DNA from: Cytobacillus gottheilii | GTDB taxonomy: Bacteria; Bacillota; Bacilli; Bacillales; Cytobacillaceae | DNA length: 64,000 bases | Assembly: GCF_001636345.1 (NCBI RefSeq) | Contig: NZ_KV440945.1 | Coordinates: 4,065,854-4,129,853 of the forward strand | Direction: 5' to 3' | Shown: positions 33,103 to 42,994 of the stretch, one piece after another | Numbering within the stretch: the first letter of the stretch is position 1 | Layout: each line of letters starts with the position of its first letter | The notes under the pieces: model-generated | The model's database searches: none | What the model was told of the DNA's origin: nothing | The model's input: the letters and a program-made list of their open reading frames with translations, nothing else | Translations under genes and position numbers: made by a program

Positions 33103-33129
33103 ACCTTCTACCTCAGATTCTCATCACAC

Positions 33130-34383
33130 TTACTTATATAGTAAAAACTGCTTTCTTACTTTTAAAAATGAACGTAATTCGTTTTCCCATTTGTCTTTCA
33201 TTTCTTCCACAGACTTTCCTGATTCAATGTCTTCGCGTACCCATCCATTGCCGATTAGCTGGTCGAAAAAGGAGATTCCGCTGCTGTTTTCGGCTCTGAA
33301 TTCAAATTGATCCGGATATAAGTCATGAATTGTTTTAACCATTTGCAAGCCTGCTTCAACTGGCTTAAAGTCATCACGATCGGTAATATGGATTTGGACT
33401 CCATGTGAAAGACTGCCTGCGTGCTTAGAGAATGTCGGTGTGAAAGAGGCAGCTCTGAATGTTACTCCAGGCAACTTCTTTTCATTTAAAACTTTAGCAA
33501 GGTCATCGCCATTGATAAAAGGTGCACCAATTAGTTCGAATGGCTTCGTAGTGCCGCGGCCTTCAGATATATTGGTTCCCTCGATTAAAGCACCGCCAGG
33601 ATAAGCTAATGCTGTATCCAAGGTTGGCATATTTGGAGATGGCATGATAAATTCCAGAGGCGTATCATCATAATACATACTCCGCTTCCAGCCTTTCATT
33701 TCAACCACCTGCAAATCTGCACCAATTTCAAATTCTTCGTTAAAGAGCTTTGCCAGTTCCCCAACTGTCATCCCGTGACGGAGCGGAATAGCGTAATTGC
33801 CTATAAAAGAAGAATATTCCATATCCAGTACAGGTCCCTCTACCTTTAATCCCCCGAGAGGATTGGGCCTATCCAGAACAACAAAGGGAATATCGTTTTC
33901 CTTTGCTGCTTCCATCGCATAAGCCATTGTGTATATATACGTGTAGAATCGGGTCCCTACATCCTGGATATCAAATAGCAGAACATCTACTCCTTCGAGC
34001 ATTTCTGGTGTCGGTTTTCTCGTTGCGCCATATAAGCTGTAAACAGGCAAGCCGGTTTTTTCATCAATATAATATTCAACATATTCTCCTGCCTGTGCAC
34101 TTCCCCTTACTCCATGTTCAGGTCCGTATAATGCAACAAGATCTGTTTCTGGATCCTCGTGCAATACATCAACAATGCTGTTTAATGATTGATCAACGCC
34201 TGTTGGATTCGTAATTAAGCCGACTTTTTTACCTTTGATTAAATCCTTTTCTTTATCTAATAACACCTCAACGCCTAATTGGAAGCTTTTCCCCTTCTTT
34301 TTCTTGTCATTCTTCGCTGAAACGCCTGCTAAACCGGAAAGCACTAATGTAATGGTTATTAAGAAAATGATCCATTTCTTCAT
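33130..34383 (-). CDS. namZ: NamZ-type exo-N-acetylmuramidase (DUF1343, YbbC family)
   Basis: A 417-residue secreted protein with a signal peptide (IIFLITITLVLSGLAGVSA). It belongs to the DUF1343 family, whose B. subtilis member YbbC/NamZ removes terminal MurNAc from peptidoglycan glycans. Recognisable segments are LITNPTGVDQSLNSIVDVL, ALYGPEHGVRGSAQAGE, DIQDVGTRFYTYIYTM and MPSPNMPTLDTALAYPGG. It is the last gene of an amiE-nagZ-namZ operon, the same set as ybbE-ybbD-ybbC, so the three enzymes would strip peptides, GlcNAc and MurNAc in sequence from wall fragments. The start has GGGGAGA. Confidence 0.9.
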   Translation of the reverse strand: MKKWIIFLITITLVLSGLAGVSAKNDKKKKGKSFQLGVEVLLDKEKDLIKGKKVGLITNPTGVDQSLNSIVDVLHEDPETDLVALYGPEHGVRGSAQAGEYVEYYIDEKTGLPVYSLYGATRKPTPEMLEGVDVLLFDIQDVGTRFYTYIYTMAYAMEAAKENDIPFVVLDRPNPLGGLKVEGPVLDMEYSSFIGNYAIPLRHGMTVGELAKLFNEEFEIGADLQVVEMKGWKRSMYYDDTPLEFIMPSPNMPTLDTALAYPGGALIEGTNISEGRGTTKPFELIGAPFINGDDLAKVLNEKKLPGVTFRAASFTPTFSKHAGSLSHGVQIHITDRDDFKPVEAGLQMVKTIHDLYPDQFEFRAENSSGISFFDQLIGNGWVREDIESGKSVEEMKDKWENELRSFLKVRKQFLLYK

Positions 34384-34457
34384 TCAAGCATCTCCCCTCA
34401 ATTGATTCCCAGAAACAGCAGACTCCACTTACGAAGCCGCTGTTCCTAAAAAACTTT

Positions 34458-36545
34458 TTAAAAGTTCAATCCATGGCCAAATTCATATAATGTATTTCCG
34501 TCAAGATCAGGTATGGTAACAGGCAATTGACCGCTTGGATTGATCTCACCGAAAATAGCTGCTGCAGAAGCCTGGAAGCTGGCCGTTCTAAACCCATATT
34601 GCGCGATGTAAGCATCCACTTCATTGAAAGACATGATATCGTATGGGTTGCGAATTCCAACTGCAATGACTGGCACCTCTGTCTGGGCTGAAATATCACG
34701 GACCATCTTCATCTGCGGATGGTCGTAAGTGCGGCCAGCTACATTGGATGTATGTGAACCGACTATGACAGCATCTGCATTAGCAATCGTTTCTTTCTGT
34801 TCATCGGTTAGTACAAAGTTTGATGCTACTGTAATAACGTCTGCATTCTGATGATACTTTTTAATTGCATCACCAAGCTCGCCAATATAGTTGCTGCCTA
34901 CTACAGCAATTTTTTTGTTTCCATCAGGATGAAGCGGAAGAGCGCCGTTATCATTTTTAACCAATGTAATGGATTGCTGTGCCGCTTCTTTTTCGATTTG
35001 TTTATGTTCTTCAGAGCCAACTACTTGCACCGCATTTGCAATTTTATCTTCAATGGACTGCGGCTTTTCCTGCTTGATTACCCCCCGGTCAAGCTTTAAC
35101 TTTAAGATTCGCTCTACAGATGCTTCAATTCGGTTTTCAGAAATTTCACCTGTTTTCACTGCCTCTACAAGTCCTTCGGCAACCTCCTGCAAGCCAACAG
35201 GCATAAGAACAATATCTGTTCCCGCTTTCACTGCTCTGATTGCCGCATCAACAGGCCCAAAATGATCCGCGATGGCTTTCATATTCATGGCATCGGTGGT
35301 AATAACCCCTTCATATCCCATCTCGTCTCTCATCAGTTCAGTCAGCACTTTATAAGATAATGTTGCCGGAAGTGAAATTTCTTCTCCCGTTTTTTGCGAA
35401 ATCACTTTTGTATTGTCAATGTTCGGAAATGTGACATGTGCGGTCATGATCGCATCAATTTCTGCCTCCATTGCTTTTTGGAATGGATACAGTTCTACTT
35501 CTTTTAATCTTTCTAGGTCATGCGGAACCTCTGGCAGTCCTAGGTGTGAATCTACCGCTGTATCTCCATGTCCAGGAAAGTGCTTGGCCGTTGCTGCCAC
35601 ACCTGATGCCTGCATGCCTTTTGTATATGCAACACCCATTTCGGCGACAAGCTCAGGATCTTCTCCAAACGAACGTACGCCAATCACCGGGTTATCAGGG
35701 TTGTTGTTTACATCTAATACGGGTGCAAAATTCATGTTAAAACCAAGGGCGTTCAATTCTTCACCGATTGCATGCCCAACTTTTTCCGCCACTTCAGCAG
35801 AGCGGGTCGCTCCTAATGCCATATTGCCCGGCATGTCGGTGCCTGATTGAAGACGGGTAACGATACCGCCCTCCTGATCAATAGTCATTAGAAGTCCATA
35901 TTTTTCAGAAGCTTCTTCATAGGCAGAAACCAGTCTGGCTGTTTGCTCTGTTGTCACAACATTTTCTCTGAAAAGAATAACTCCGCCAAGATGGTAATCC
36001 TTAACGAGCTGTTCGATTTCAGGAAGCATTTCAGTTACATTTTTCCCATCCCAAGTTCTGAAATCCGGCATAAGCATTTGCCCGACTTTCTCTTCAATGG
36101 TCATGGAGCTAATAGACTTTGCAATTAGATCATATTGCTTACCTTTTTCTTTCTTAAAAAATGGTTCTTTGGATTTGTGATTTCCTTTGAATTGAATGGC
36201 AATTCGATCACGATCCTTGCCGGCTGATACTGTAATAAACGTATTTCCTTGTTTGCCGGTAAATGTAATCTCACCATCGCTGCTAACAGTTGCAACATTT
36301 TTATTAGAAGACTTCCATTTTAATGTTTCGTTATTGACTGTTTTGAACTGGCCATCGTTATAGACATTAAGGACAGTCAGTTTATAACCATCAGCCGGCT
36401 GTCGATCTAAGTCAGGCACATTTTCCAATATAATAAGATCTTTTGTTTTGCTCTTGGCTGCCTGTACTCCAGCTGGCAGTGCCATAGAAGCAAGGAGCAA
36501 TATTGTCAGGATACCTACAAGTCCATTCTTTAAGAAGTTTTTCAT
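34458..36545 (-). CDS. nagZ: NagZ-type beta-N-acetylglucosaminidase (GH3, YbbD family)
   Basis: A 695-residue secreted glycosidase with a signal peptide ending near VQA. Residues about 35-125 form a bacterial Ig-like (BIG2) domain (WKSSNKNVATVSSDGEITF). The GH3 barrel follows with GGVILFRENVV, the His-Asp acid-base loop KHFPGHGDTAVDSHLGLP and the nucleophile Asp in VITTDAMNMKAI. The C-terminal alpha/beta sandwich has VGIRNPYDIMSFNEVDAYIA. It releases GlcNAc from muropeptides outside the cell. It lies 18 bases downstream of the amidase gene and 74 bases upstream of namZ. Confidence 0.92.
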   Translation of the reverse strand: MKNFLKNGLVGILTILLLASMALPAGVQAAKSKTKDLIILENVPDLDRQPADGYKLTVLNVYNDGQFKTVNNETLKWKSSNKNVATVSSDGEITFTGKQGNTFITVSAGKDRDRIAIQFKGNHKSKEPFFKKEKGKQYDLIAKSISSMTIEEKVGQMLMPDFRTWDGKNVTEMLPEIEQLVKDYHLGGVILFRENVVTTEQTARLVSAYEEASEKYGLLMTIDQEGGIVTRLQSGTDMPGNMALGATRSAEVAEKVGHAIGEELNALGFNMNFAPVLDVNNNPDNPVIGVRSFGEDPELVAEMGVAYTKGMQASGVAATAKHFPGHGDTAVDSHLGLPEVPHDLERLKEVELYPFQKAMEAEIDAIMTAHVTFPNIDNTKVISQKTGEEISLPATLSYKVLTELMRDEMGYEGVITTDAMNMKAIADHFGPVDAAIRAVKAGTDIVLMPVGLQEVAEGLVEAVKTGEISENRIEASVERILKLKLDRGVIKQEKPQSIEDKIANAVQVVGSEEHKQIEKEAAQQSITLVKNDNGALPLHPDGNKKIAVVGSNYIGELGDAIKKYHQNADVITVASNFVLTDEQKETIANADAVIVGSHTSNVAGRTYDHPQMKMVRDISAQTEVPVIAVGIRNPYDIMSFNEVDAYIAQYGFRTASFQASAAAIFGEINPSGQLPVTIPDLDGNTLYEFGHGLNF

Positions 36546-36563
36546 GAAGAGTGCCTCCTCTGT

Positions 36564-38273
36564 TTAATATCTTCTTTTTTCCCAGCCATCGGTTGATAGT
36601 TTCAATTTCATGTCCTTTCCATTTGGCTGCTTAATCATTGCGTCATGGATATACCAGCCTCGTCCGTTTACAGTCGCATCTGTATCATAACGGAAGCGGA
36701 TATAGTTGCTTCCTTTCGGGATCAGCACTGTGCTCTTCTTCCAATCAATACTGGTTCCTGTGTAAGGAGCTCCAATAGCCGTCCAATTCTCACCATCTTT
36801 TGAAACCTCAATGTATCCATAATCGCTCTCATTCTCAATTCTGTACCAAGTATCAAAAGTTAATACTGCACCTTTTTCCGCCTCAACTTCGGCAGTCAAG
36901 GTGCGATTAAGCTCATCACCATAGCCAGAAAACCACGCTTTCTTTTTAGAAGGCATTGCCACAGGAATGGCGTCTGCTGTTAATCTGGCAACCTGTCTTC
37001 TGGCAGGGTTTGTTGAAACCGTCTCACGGGTTGGATGAACTCGGTTTGTCAGCAGAATGCTGATGGTAGCGTTATTTTTGTTTACTACAATTGAAGTTCC
37101 AGTATATCCTGTATGCCCTAAAGTACTGCCTTCTGATAAGGCATCCATATACCAGCCTTGCCCCAGCTCCCAGCCGAGACCATGATCATCTCCAGGAAAA
37201 GCTTCATTCTGATTTTCCTCCAGCAGCTTCACGGTCTCAGCCTTCAAGATCTGCTTGCCGGCATATTCGCCCTCATTTATAAACATATGAGCCAGTTTGC
37301 CTAAATCCTCTGCTGTTGAAAATACACCAGCATGACCAGCTACTCCCTCAAGTGACCAGGCATTTTCATCATGCACCTCACCCCATACAAGACCTCTTCC
37401 AATTGAGGACTGATCTTCTGTCGCAGCAATGCGGGGCTTCAGTGATTCAGGCGGGTTGTACATAGTATTTTTCATCCCTAATGGTCCAGTAATATACTTT
37501 TTAACAAACACATCGAGTCGATCACCTGAAAGCCGTTCCACTAACGCACCAAGTGTAATCATATTTAAATCACTATACGTATACTGAGTGCCAGGTTCTG
37601 CTTCTAAATCATGCGAAAATACAAGCTGTAATCTTTCATCACGGCTATTCGCTTGAGAATACAGTGGAATTCCAGGTTCAAATCCAGAAGTATGCGTCAT
37701 AAGCTGTCTGATCGTAACTGCTTCTTTTCCATTCTGCTCAAACTCGGGAATATAGTGAGAAACAGGATCATCTAATTGAAATTCCCCTTCTTCATATAGC
37801 TTCATTGCGGCTACAGTTGTAAAAATTTTGCTGATGGAAGCCACGTCAAAAATCGTATCCTCTTTCATTGATATAGGATTGTCTGCTTCAGTGAACTCTC
37901 CATCGGTATACTGATAGGCGTTTCCATAAGCCTCATGCTTTACAATATGCCCTCTCCTTGCCACAAAGGCTACTGCACCAGGCATCGCTCCTTCTTCAAT
38001 CAGCGCTTCTATTGCCGGATCCATTTCCTTTAGAGGCTGATTCATCATTCCTGCACTGCGCGGTGAACCTTTATGCAAAACAGGCGAAATGGGTCCTGGA
38101 CGATCCCAGGAAAATAGCGGATGCATTCTTTGACTAGTTTTTTTCTTTTTTTCCATGAATTCCATCCCCGGAGGTTCATTTAATGGATGTTGAGCCATAA
38201 CGGGATCTGCTCCTGACATTAAAACGGATGTAGTGAATAAAATTGCGGCAACAGTCATTGCTTTTCTTTTCAT
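36564..38273 (-). CDS. amiE: AmiE-like serine hydrolase (beta-lactamase/PBP4* family)
   Basis: A secreted protein of about 569 residues with a signal peptide ending near PVMA. The beta-lactamase-like catalytic domain has the SxxK motif in FDVASISKIFTT, the YxN motif in YTYSDLNMI, and HTGYTGTS as the third motif. B. subtilis YbbE/AmiE cleaves MurNAc-L-alanine bonds and heads the same operon. A C-terminal beta-rich domain of about 120 residues (GYIEVSKDGENWTAIGAPYT, IRFRYDTDATVNGRGWYI) resembles a substrate-binding module. The start at 38273 is preferred to the GTG at 38279 because of GGAGGT spacing. Confidence 0.85.
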   Translation of the reverse strand: MKRKAMTVAAILFTTSVLMSGADPVMAQHPLNEPPGMEFMEKKKKTSQRMHPLFSWDRPGPISPVLHKGSPRSAGMMNQPLKEMDPAIEALIEEGAMPGAVAFVARRGHIVKHEAYGNAYQYTDGEFTEADNPISMKEDTIFDVASISKIFTTVAAMKLYEEGEFQLDDPVSHYIPEFEQNGKEAVTIRQLMTHTSGFEPGIPLYSQANSRDERLQLVFSHDLEAEPGTQYTYSDLNMITLGALVERLSGDRLDVFVKKYITGPLGMKNTMYNPPESLKPRIAATEDQSSIGRGLVWGEVHDENAWSLEGVAGHAGVFSTAEDLGKLAHMFINEGEYAGKQILKAETVKLLEENQNEAFPGDDHGLGWELGQGWYMDALSEGSTLGHTGYTGTSIVVNKNNATISILLTNRVHPTRETVSTNPARRQVARLTADAIPVAMPSKKKAWFSGYGDELNRTLTAEVEAEKGAVLTFDTWYRIENESDYGYIEVSKDGENWTAIGAPYTGTSIDWKKSTVLIPKGSNYIRFRYDTDATVNGRGWYIHDAMIKQPNGKDMKLKLSTDGWEKRRY

Positions 38274-38540
38274 TGGCACACCTCCATTTATTTATGACAG
38301 CACTTACATTTGTGCTTCCCTTTTAGGGTATCGAAATAATAGTATAGTTGTCTATACCAAAATAGTCTTAAAATTCAGATGGTTCTAATTATCTAGAGAG
38401 TGAAATAACTTCTAAAATTCATAAACGTATATATACTTGCCATATCGTTTTCCAAACATACAAGAAGCGGAGATGACTTGGTAGTATACCTGCCAGACAG
38501 GACGTCCCCTTCAATGGTCATCACACATCCTTTCATCATA

Positions 38541-38579
38541 AAAAAAGAACCTGCCTTTCATTAAGAAAGAACAGGTTCT
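38541..38579 (-). terminator. terminator of the abgT gene
   Basis: The stem AGAACCTG/CAGGTTCT (38546-38553 and 38572-38579) has a long T tail on the minus strand. It stops transcription just after abgT, before the amiE promoter region. Confidence 0.85.
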
Positions 38580-38585
38580 GAGTTT

Positions 38586-40112
38586 TTATGGGTAGTAAAT
38601 TGGTGAATCAGTTCCAATTGGAATACCTGTCAGCATCCAAATTAACAGCATCCCTACCCAAGCGATTGTAAATGCGATGGAGTATGGAAGCATAGTAGAA
38701 ATCAAGGTACCAATACCAACCTTTTTATCGTACTTCTGCGCAAACGCGATGACGATTGCAAAATACGGCATTAATGGCGAAATAACATTCGTTGTTGAAT
38801 CAGCAATACGGTAAACCAGCTGAGTAAACTCAGGTGAATAACCTGACAGCATCATCATTGGAATAAATACCGGAGCCATAATTGCCCATTTAGCTGAGGC
38901 ACTTCCGATAAATAAATTGATGAAGCCTGAGATCACAATAAATGTCAGAATCAGCGGAATGCCCGTAAAGCCTGTTGCGTCAATTAGGTCAGCACCCTTA
39001 ACGGCAAGGACAGTTCCAAGATTTGATTCAGTAAAATACGCCACGAATTGAGAGGCAACAAATGCCAATACAATGTAAGAGCCCATTGTTGACATGGTAT
39101 CTGCCAGCTGGCTAGCTACATCTTTATCATTTTTGATTGATTTGGTAATTCTTCCGTACACCAAACCAGGGATGAAAAACATGATAAGGATTACAGGCAC
39201 AAGCACACCTAAAAATGGAGTATCAACAAAGTTTTCTTGTCCTGCACGTAATGGTCCCCAAGATGGGATAACCAATAGTGCAATAGCAATACCCGTTACA
39301 ATTAAAGATAATAATGCTCCCCATAAACCTTTTTTCTCTTCTGGCTTTAGATAGGAAACATCTTCAGTGACATTTCCTTTATATGTGCCCAGACGAGGCT
39401 CAACAATCTTATCAGTAATAATCGTACCAACTATGGTAATAAGGAAAACAGAGGCAATCATGAAATAGTAGTTCATGGCATAATTCATGCCTGCTGCATA
39501 CTCCGGATCAATGATTGCTGCTGAATCCATTGTTAAGCCGCCTAATAGCGGGTCCAATGAAGTCAACAGTAAGTTGGCGCTGAATCCGCCGGAAACCCCT
39601 GCAAATGCTGCCGCAAGTCCTGCCAATGGATGTCGTCCAAGACCTGCAAATAATACCGCTCCAAGAGGAGTTAAGACAACATAACCAGCATCAGCAGCCA
39701 TACTTGACATAACACCGCCAAATACTAAAGCAGCTGTCATAAGTACGCGCGGTACAGATGTTACAAGGCCGCGAAGAGCCGCACTAATCAGTCCTGAACG
39801 TTCTGCAATTCCAATCCCCAGCATGGTCACAAGAACTGTGCCGAGTGGAGTAAATCCAGTGAAGTTAGAGACTGCGCTTTCAAAAAGGTATAAGATCCCT
39901 TCTGAGTTTAATAGGTTTTTGACTTCTATCATTTCTCCTGCATTCAGCGGGTCTTCTACTTTAAGGCCAGCAGAAGCAAAGATAGCAGACAAAACAACTA
40001 CTGCTACAGCAAAAAAGAAAAACAATGTAACCGGGTCTGGCAGTTTGTTGCCGACACGCTCAATTACATTTAGAAAACGCATAACGAAACCGTTCTTTTG
40101 AGCTTTTTCCAA
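38586..40112 (-). CDS. abgT: AbgT-family transporter
   Basis: A 508-residue membrane protein of the AbgT family, known for uptake of p-aminobenzoyl-glutamate in E. coli and for antimetabolite export in others. Typical segments are VGNKLPDPVTLFFFFAVAVV, GVMSSMAADAGYVVLTPLGA and STTNVISPLMPYFAIVIAF. A TTG start is used (TTG GAA AAA GCT) with AGGGTAGG upstream. No ATG with a better site was found. No aminoacyl-glutamate hydrolase gene is adjacent, so the substrate is uncertain. It is a single-gene unit. Confidence 0.88.
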   Translation of the reverse strand: MEKAQKNGFVMRFLNVIERVGNKLPDPVTLFFFFAVAVVVLSAIFASAGLKVEDPLNAGEMIEVKNLLNSEGILYLFESAVSNFTGFTPLGTVLVTMLGIGIAERSGLISAALRGLVTSVPRVLMTAALVFGGVMSSMAADAGYVVLTPLGAVLFAGLGRHPLAGLAAAFAGVSGGFSANLLLTSLDPLLGGLTMDSAAIIDPEYAAGMNYAMNYYFMIASVFLITIVGTIITDKIVEPRLGTYKGNVTEDVSYLKPEEKKGLWGALLSLIVTGIAIALLVIPSWGPLRAGQENFVDTPFLGVLVPVILIMFFIPGLVYGRITKSIKNDKDVASQLADTMSTMGSYIVLAFVASQFVAYFTESNLGTVLAVKGADLIDATGFTGIPLILTFIVISGFINLFIGSASAKWAIMAPVFIPMMMLSGYSPEFTQLVYRIADSTTNVISPLMPYFAIVIAFAQKYDKKVGIGTLISTMLPYSIAFTIAWVGMLLIWMLTGIPIGTDSPIYYP

Positions 40113-40765
40113 GATTAAACCTACCCTTCAATTTAATAAAAAAAATAATTTTTATACATAAGTTAGTATAGACAATAGTTTCATAGAATGGAATAGATAT
40201 GGAAGTATTCAAAATAGTAATATAGTTATAAATATTATAAAAGTGTTTAGAGTTAATTTCTCTTTAGCGATTAAAGTCCGTACTATTTTCGGTTAGATTC
40301 ATATTTTTTCTACATATCCAGTAGATTTTTTAAGCGTACGGCTTAATCTCTTAGTTAAAGCTCTCCAGTAAATATAATATGTAATCTTATATAAAAGTAA
40401 TGAATGTCTAATTATATGAAAAGTATTTCTATACACGAAATATACAAAATTTATTCATATTGTTCACAGTGACTGAGACTGAGCTTAATAATTATTCTAT
40501 AAAAAGGATTAATCGTAGTTTGCTGTTCGTTCTTCCATTGTGCTGCGGCCAATCACTTCTTGTGGTGATGCAGAGTTGTAATAAAATTCTAGTGAAAAAA
40601 TGCAATTAACTCCTTGTTTAAATACTTTGAAAAAAACCATTTTGAAAAAAGATTTTACCAAGACCAAATTTATAAAAAGCTGTATAAAATTTAGGCTGGT
40701 ACAAAATGAAATTAATATTTCTAAAACACGAATATTCAATATCTCAATTTCGGTATTTAATCAAG
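40113..40765. other. AT-rich intergenic region
   Basis: No gene is supported in these bases. The left end should contain the abgT promoter. A short sequence TTCCATTG-T-GCTGCGG near 40532 resembles TTCCATTG-C-GCTGCGG near 40770, the edge of the GC-rich repeat, and suggests a second, decayed repeat edge. Confidence 0.4.
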
Positions 40766-40833
40766 ACTGTTCCATTGCGCTGCGGACCCTCGCTTTCCGC
40801 GGGGAGCAAGCTGAGCCTCCTCGTCACTTCGTT
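40766..40833. repeat. left half of GC-rich hairpin repeat, interrupted by IS1182 element
   Basis: CTCGCTTTCCGCGGGGAGC and GAGCCTCCTCG match the GC-rich repeat at 30960 in the opposite orientation. The half ends at 40833 with ACTTCGTT, which recurs at 42547-42554 after the insertion sequence. The other half (CCTGCGGGGTCTCACC, CCCGCAGGAGTCGAGGG, CCTCCGCTCC) runs to about 42615. Confidence 0.8.
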
Positions 40834-42546
40834 GAGGGCACTGATTTTCTTATAATTTATGTTTCTTGTTTAACCCAGTGGGAATCTATACTGAATTTTA
40901 TAAAGCAAAAAAGCCATTTTCTGTCTTTTATCAGATAGAAAAGTGGCTTTTTCTGTCTTAATACCTTAATTTCTGGGTTGTCTTATCTCTTTAGTCACTT
41001 CATTAATTTTAAAATCCGTTTTAGATTGACTGCAAATATGGTTGTGGCCCCTTGAATTTGCATGCCAAATAACCCCGAGGATTTTGCTGTATCATACTCG
41101 TGCCCATGCTTCAGTTCACTATTTTTAGCCTCAATCTTATATCGACTTTTAGATAACTCCTTAAATTCATCTGTATTCTGGAACGCCTCTTGGTCTTTAT
41201 GCTCGGTTGATTTTATGGTGACTGAATATGTTTTTGATTTCGCTCCTTTTTTATAACAGCCTTCTTGGAATGGACAAACCTTACATTTTTCGATATCAAA
41301 GAAATATTTCATTCTTTGGTTTCGATCTTGGCCCTTTCTCTCCTCAAATTTCTTTTTGGTTGCTAAATGGCCTGCCTTACACACATACATTCCCGCATCT
41401 TTATTAAACGTGAATTCGTCTTCTTTTTTACGGGTACCATGTGTTACGAGTGGATGCAGTTTCGAAACTAGCTCCAACTCTTCTTTCTTCATAAAACGAA
41501 TATTTTCTTTCTCCGAATATGCCGTATCTCCAATTACCGTTTTAATTTCCATTCCGGTTTCCATGCTTTTCTCCACTAATTCTTGTAAGTATTTTCCATC
41601 ACTTTTTTCTCCAGTCGTAATCACCGCAGCCGTAATAATCCGTTCATCAGCCATCGCCAGATGTGTTTTATATCCAAAAAAGGAGGATTCTTCAGATTTA
41701 TGTCCTACTTTGGCATCAGGATCCATGGAAAAACTCAATTGTTCTGTACAATCTTCAACGACTTCTTTTAAAACATTTATTTTCTCTTTTACCGCAGGTA
41801 TTTCTGAAATTCTTGGCTCTGATTCAATGACCTTTATAAGATCCTGGCAGTAAACGATTTCATCCTCCACATTATTACTAATCGTTTTGGGTGGTAATTT
41901 CTCTTTCATCGATTCATCAATCTGATAAACAGATTTCCGTACATTTTTTGATTTTTCCTGTAGGAATTCTTTAACTGACTTTTGATTATAGCGTGATTTT
42001 GTGTGAGTGGAGTCGACAATAATCGTTTTACTTTTTATGATTTCTTTCTCTAGCGCAATTTCTACACTTTTGTTTATAAGCATGTCTAATAAATTCATGT
42101 CTTGTAGTCGCTGTTTACGAAATTTCGTTAGGGAACTTGGATCAATGACAGGTTCTTCTGGTGCCATTTCAAGAAAATATTTGAATGACATATCATATTT
42201 TGAGCGTTCAACAACATCAACAACGGATAAACTAAAGATTGATTTGAGTAAGAGGTATTTGAACATACGAATAGGATGAACGGCATTCCTGCCGTTATTT
42301 AAACAATACTTTGATTCTAATTCTTCAAGAATAAAGCTAAAGTCCACAAGATCGTTGATTTTACGTAACATATTATCTTGAGGGACAACAAGGTCGTATA
42401 TTTGTGAATATGGGCTGAAACTAAAGGATTGTTGGTTGGAGATCATTGGATTTCACCTGCAATATAATTATTACTTTTTATTATAAAACAAAAAACCAGC
42501 GAAACAATGTTTCACTGGCTTTAAAAAGGACTTTTTCAGTGCCCTC
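40834..42546 (-). mobile_element. IS1182-family insertion sequence, complete, with 8-bp target duplication
   Basis: The element is 1713 bp, with 11-bp terminal inverted repeats GAGGGCACTGA (40834-40844) and TCAGTGCCCTC (42536-42546). The direct repeats ACTTCGTT lie at 40826-40833 and 42547-42554. It carries one intact transposase gene on the minus strand. A hairpin with a T tail near the left end follows the transposase. Confidence 0.9.
40995..42446 (-). CDS. IS1182-family DDE transposase
   Basis: A 483-residue transposase, complete and without frameshift. The N-terminal DUF772-like helix-turn-helix region (GRNAVHPIRMFKYLLLKSIF) is followed by the DDE core: Asp in IIVDSTHTKSRYN, Asp in VIGDTAYSEKENI and Glu in YKIEAKNSELKHGHEYD. 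A cysteine pair in CKVCPFQEGCYKKG is typical of the C-terminal part of this family. Terminal repeats and an 8-bp duplication are both intact, so the copy is probably recent and may be active. Confidence 0.93.
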   Translation of the reverse strand: MISNQQSFSFSPYSQIYDLVVPQDNMLRKINDLVDFSFILEELESKYCLNNGRNAVHPIRMFKYLLLKSIFSLSVVDVVERSKYDMSFKYFLEMAPEEPVIDPSSLTKFRKQRLQDMNLLDMLINKSVEIALEKEIIKSKTIIVDSTHTKSRYNQKSVKEFLQEKSKNVRKSVYQIDESMKEKLPPKTISNNVEDEIVYCQDLIKVIESEPRISEIPAVKEKINVLKEVVEDCTEQLSFSMDPDAKVGHKSEESSFFGYKTHLAMADERIITAAVITTGEKSDGKYLQELVEKSMETGMEIKTVIGDTAYSEKENIRFMKKEELELVSKLHPLVTHGTRKKEDEFTFNKDAGMYVCKAGHLATKKKFEERKGQDRNQRMKYFFDIEKCKVCPFQEGCYKKGAKSKTYSVTIKSTEHKDQEAFQNTDEFKELSKSRYKIEAKNSELKHGHEYDTAKSSGLFGMQIQGATTIFAVNLKRILKLMK

Positions 42547-42615
42547 ACTTCGTTCCTGCGGGGTCTCACCCTTTGCTCTGCAGCCCGCAGGAGTCGAGGG
42601 CCCTCCGCTCCATTT
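42547..42615. repeat. right half of GC-rich hairpin repeat
   Basis: This continues the repeat interrupted at 40833. It starts with the duplicated ACTTCGTT, then CCTGCGGGGTCTCACC and CCCGCAGGAGTCGAGGG, and ends near CCTCCGCTCCATT. Joining both halves with one ACTTCGTT restores a continuous repeat like the one at 30960. Confidence 0.75.
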
Positions 42616-42870
42616 CACTCATGTAAATAAAATATATTTTATAATTATAAATAAAAAAACGAATGATTAGAAAGATGACCTTCCTTACCATTCGGTCCAA
42701 TAGGTGTGTTAGTTACTTATGTCCCAGCCTCTTACTTCTTTTTTCAATAAGCGCGCCATATTGTTGAAGACCGTTATTGAACTAAAGCACCCGTTCGTAT
42801 TATAAGGTCAGCCAGAGAAACCTGGTTGACTATTTTTTATTCAATTTATAGATTGATAGTAGCCGGGGTA

Positions 42871-42994
42871 GAACGGAAGCACCCGTGGGACTTGATCCCG
42901 ACAACTAAACTGTTCGCCCTCTACTTGTTAACACATGATTAGGCTGGTTGGGACATGATGATCCCGTATAACAAGCGAAGATATGAATGACAAG
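42871..42994 (+). ncRNA. candidate bridge RNA of IS110 copy A
   Basis: Two loops of the form guide-hairpin-guide are visible before the transposase. In loop 1 the stem GAACGG/CTGTTC encloses AAGCACCCGT (42877-42886), hairpin GGGA-CTTGA-TCCC and ACAACTAAAC (42901-42910). The first guide equals the left flank of the insertion, and the second is complementary to TTTAGTTG-like repeat ends. In loop 2, ATTAGGCTGGTT (42938-42949) nearly equals the right end of the element (ATTAGCTGGTT), then hairpin GGGA/TCCC, then GTATAACAAGCG, which is roughly complementary to the left end CGTATTATA. This is the layout of IS110 bridge RNAs. Confidence 0.65.

Noticed and set aside
40509..40938. Overlapping open frames on both strands left of the IS1182 element
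   Set aside because: Low-complexity AT-rich sequence without ribosome binding sites, overlapping the GC-rich repeat. No protein family pattern.
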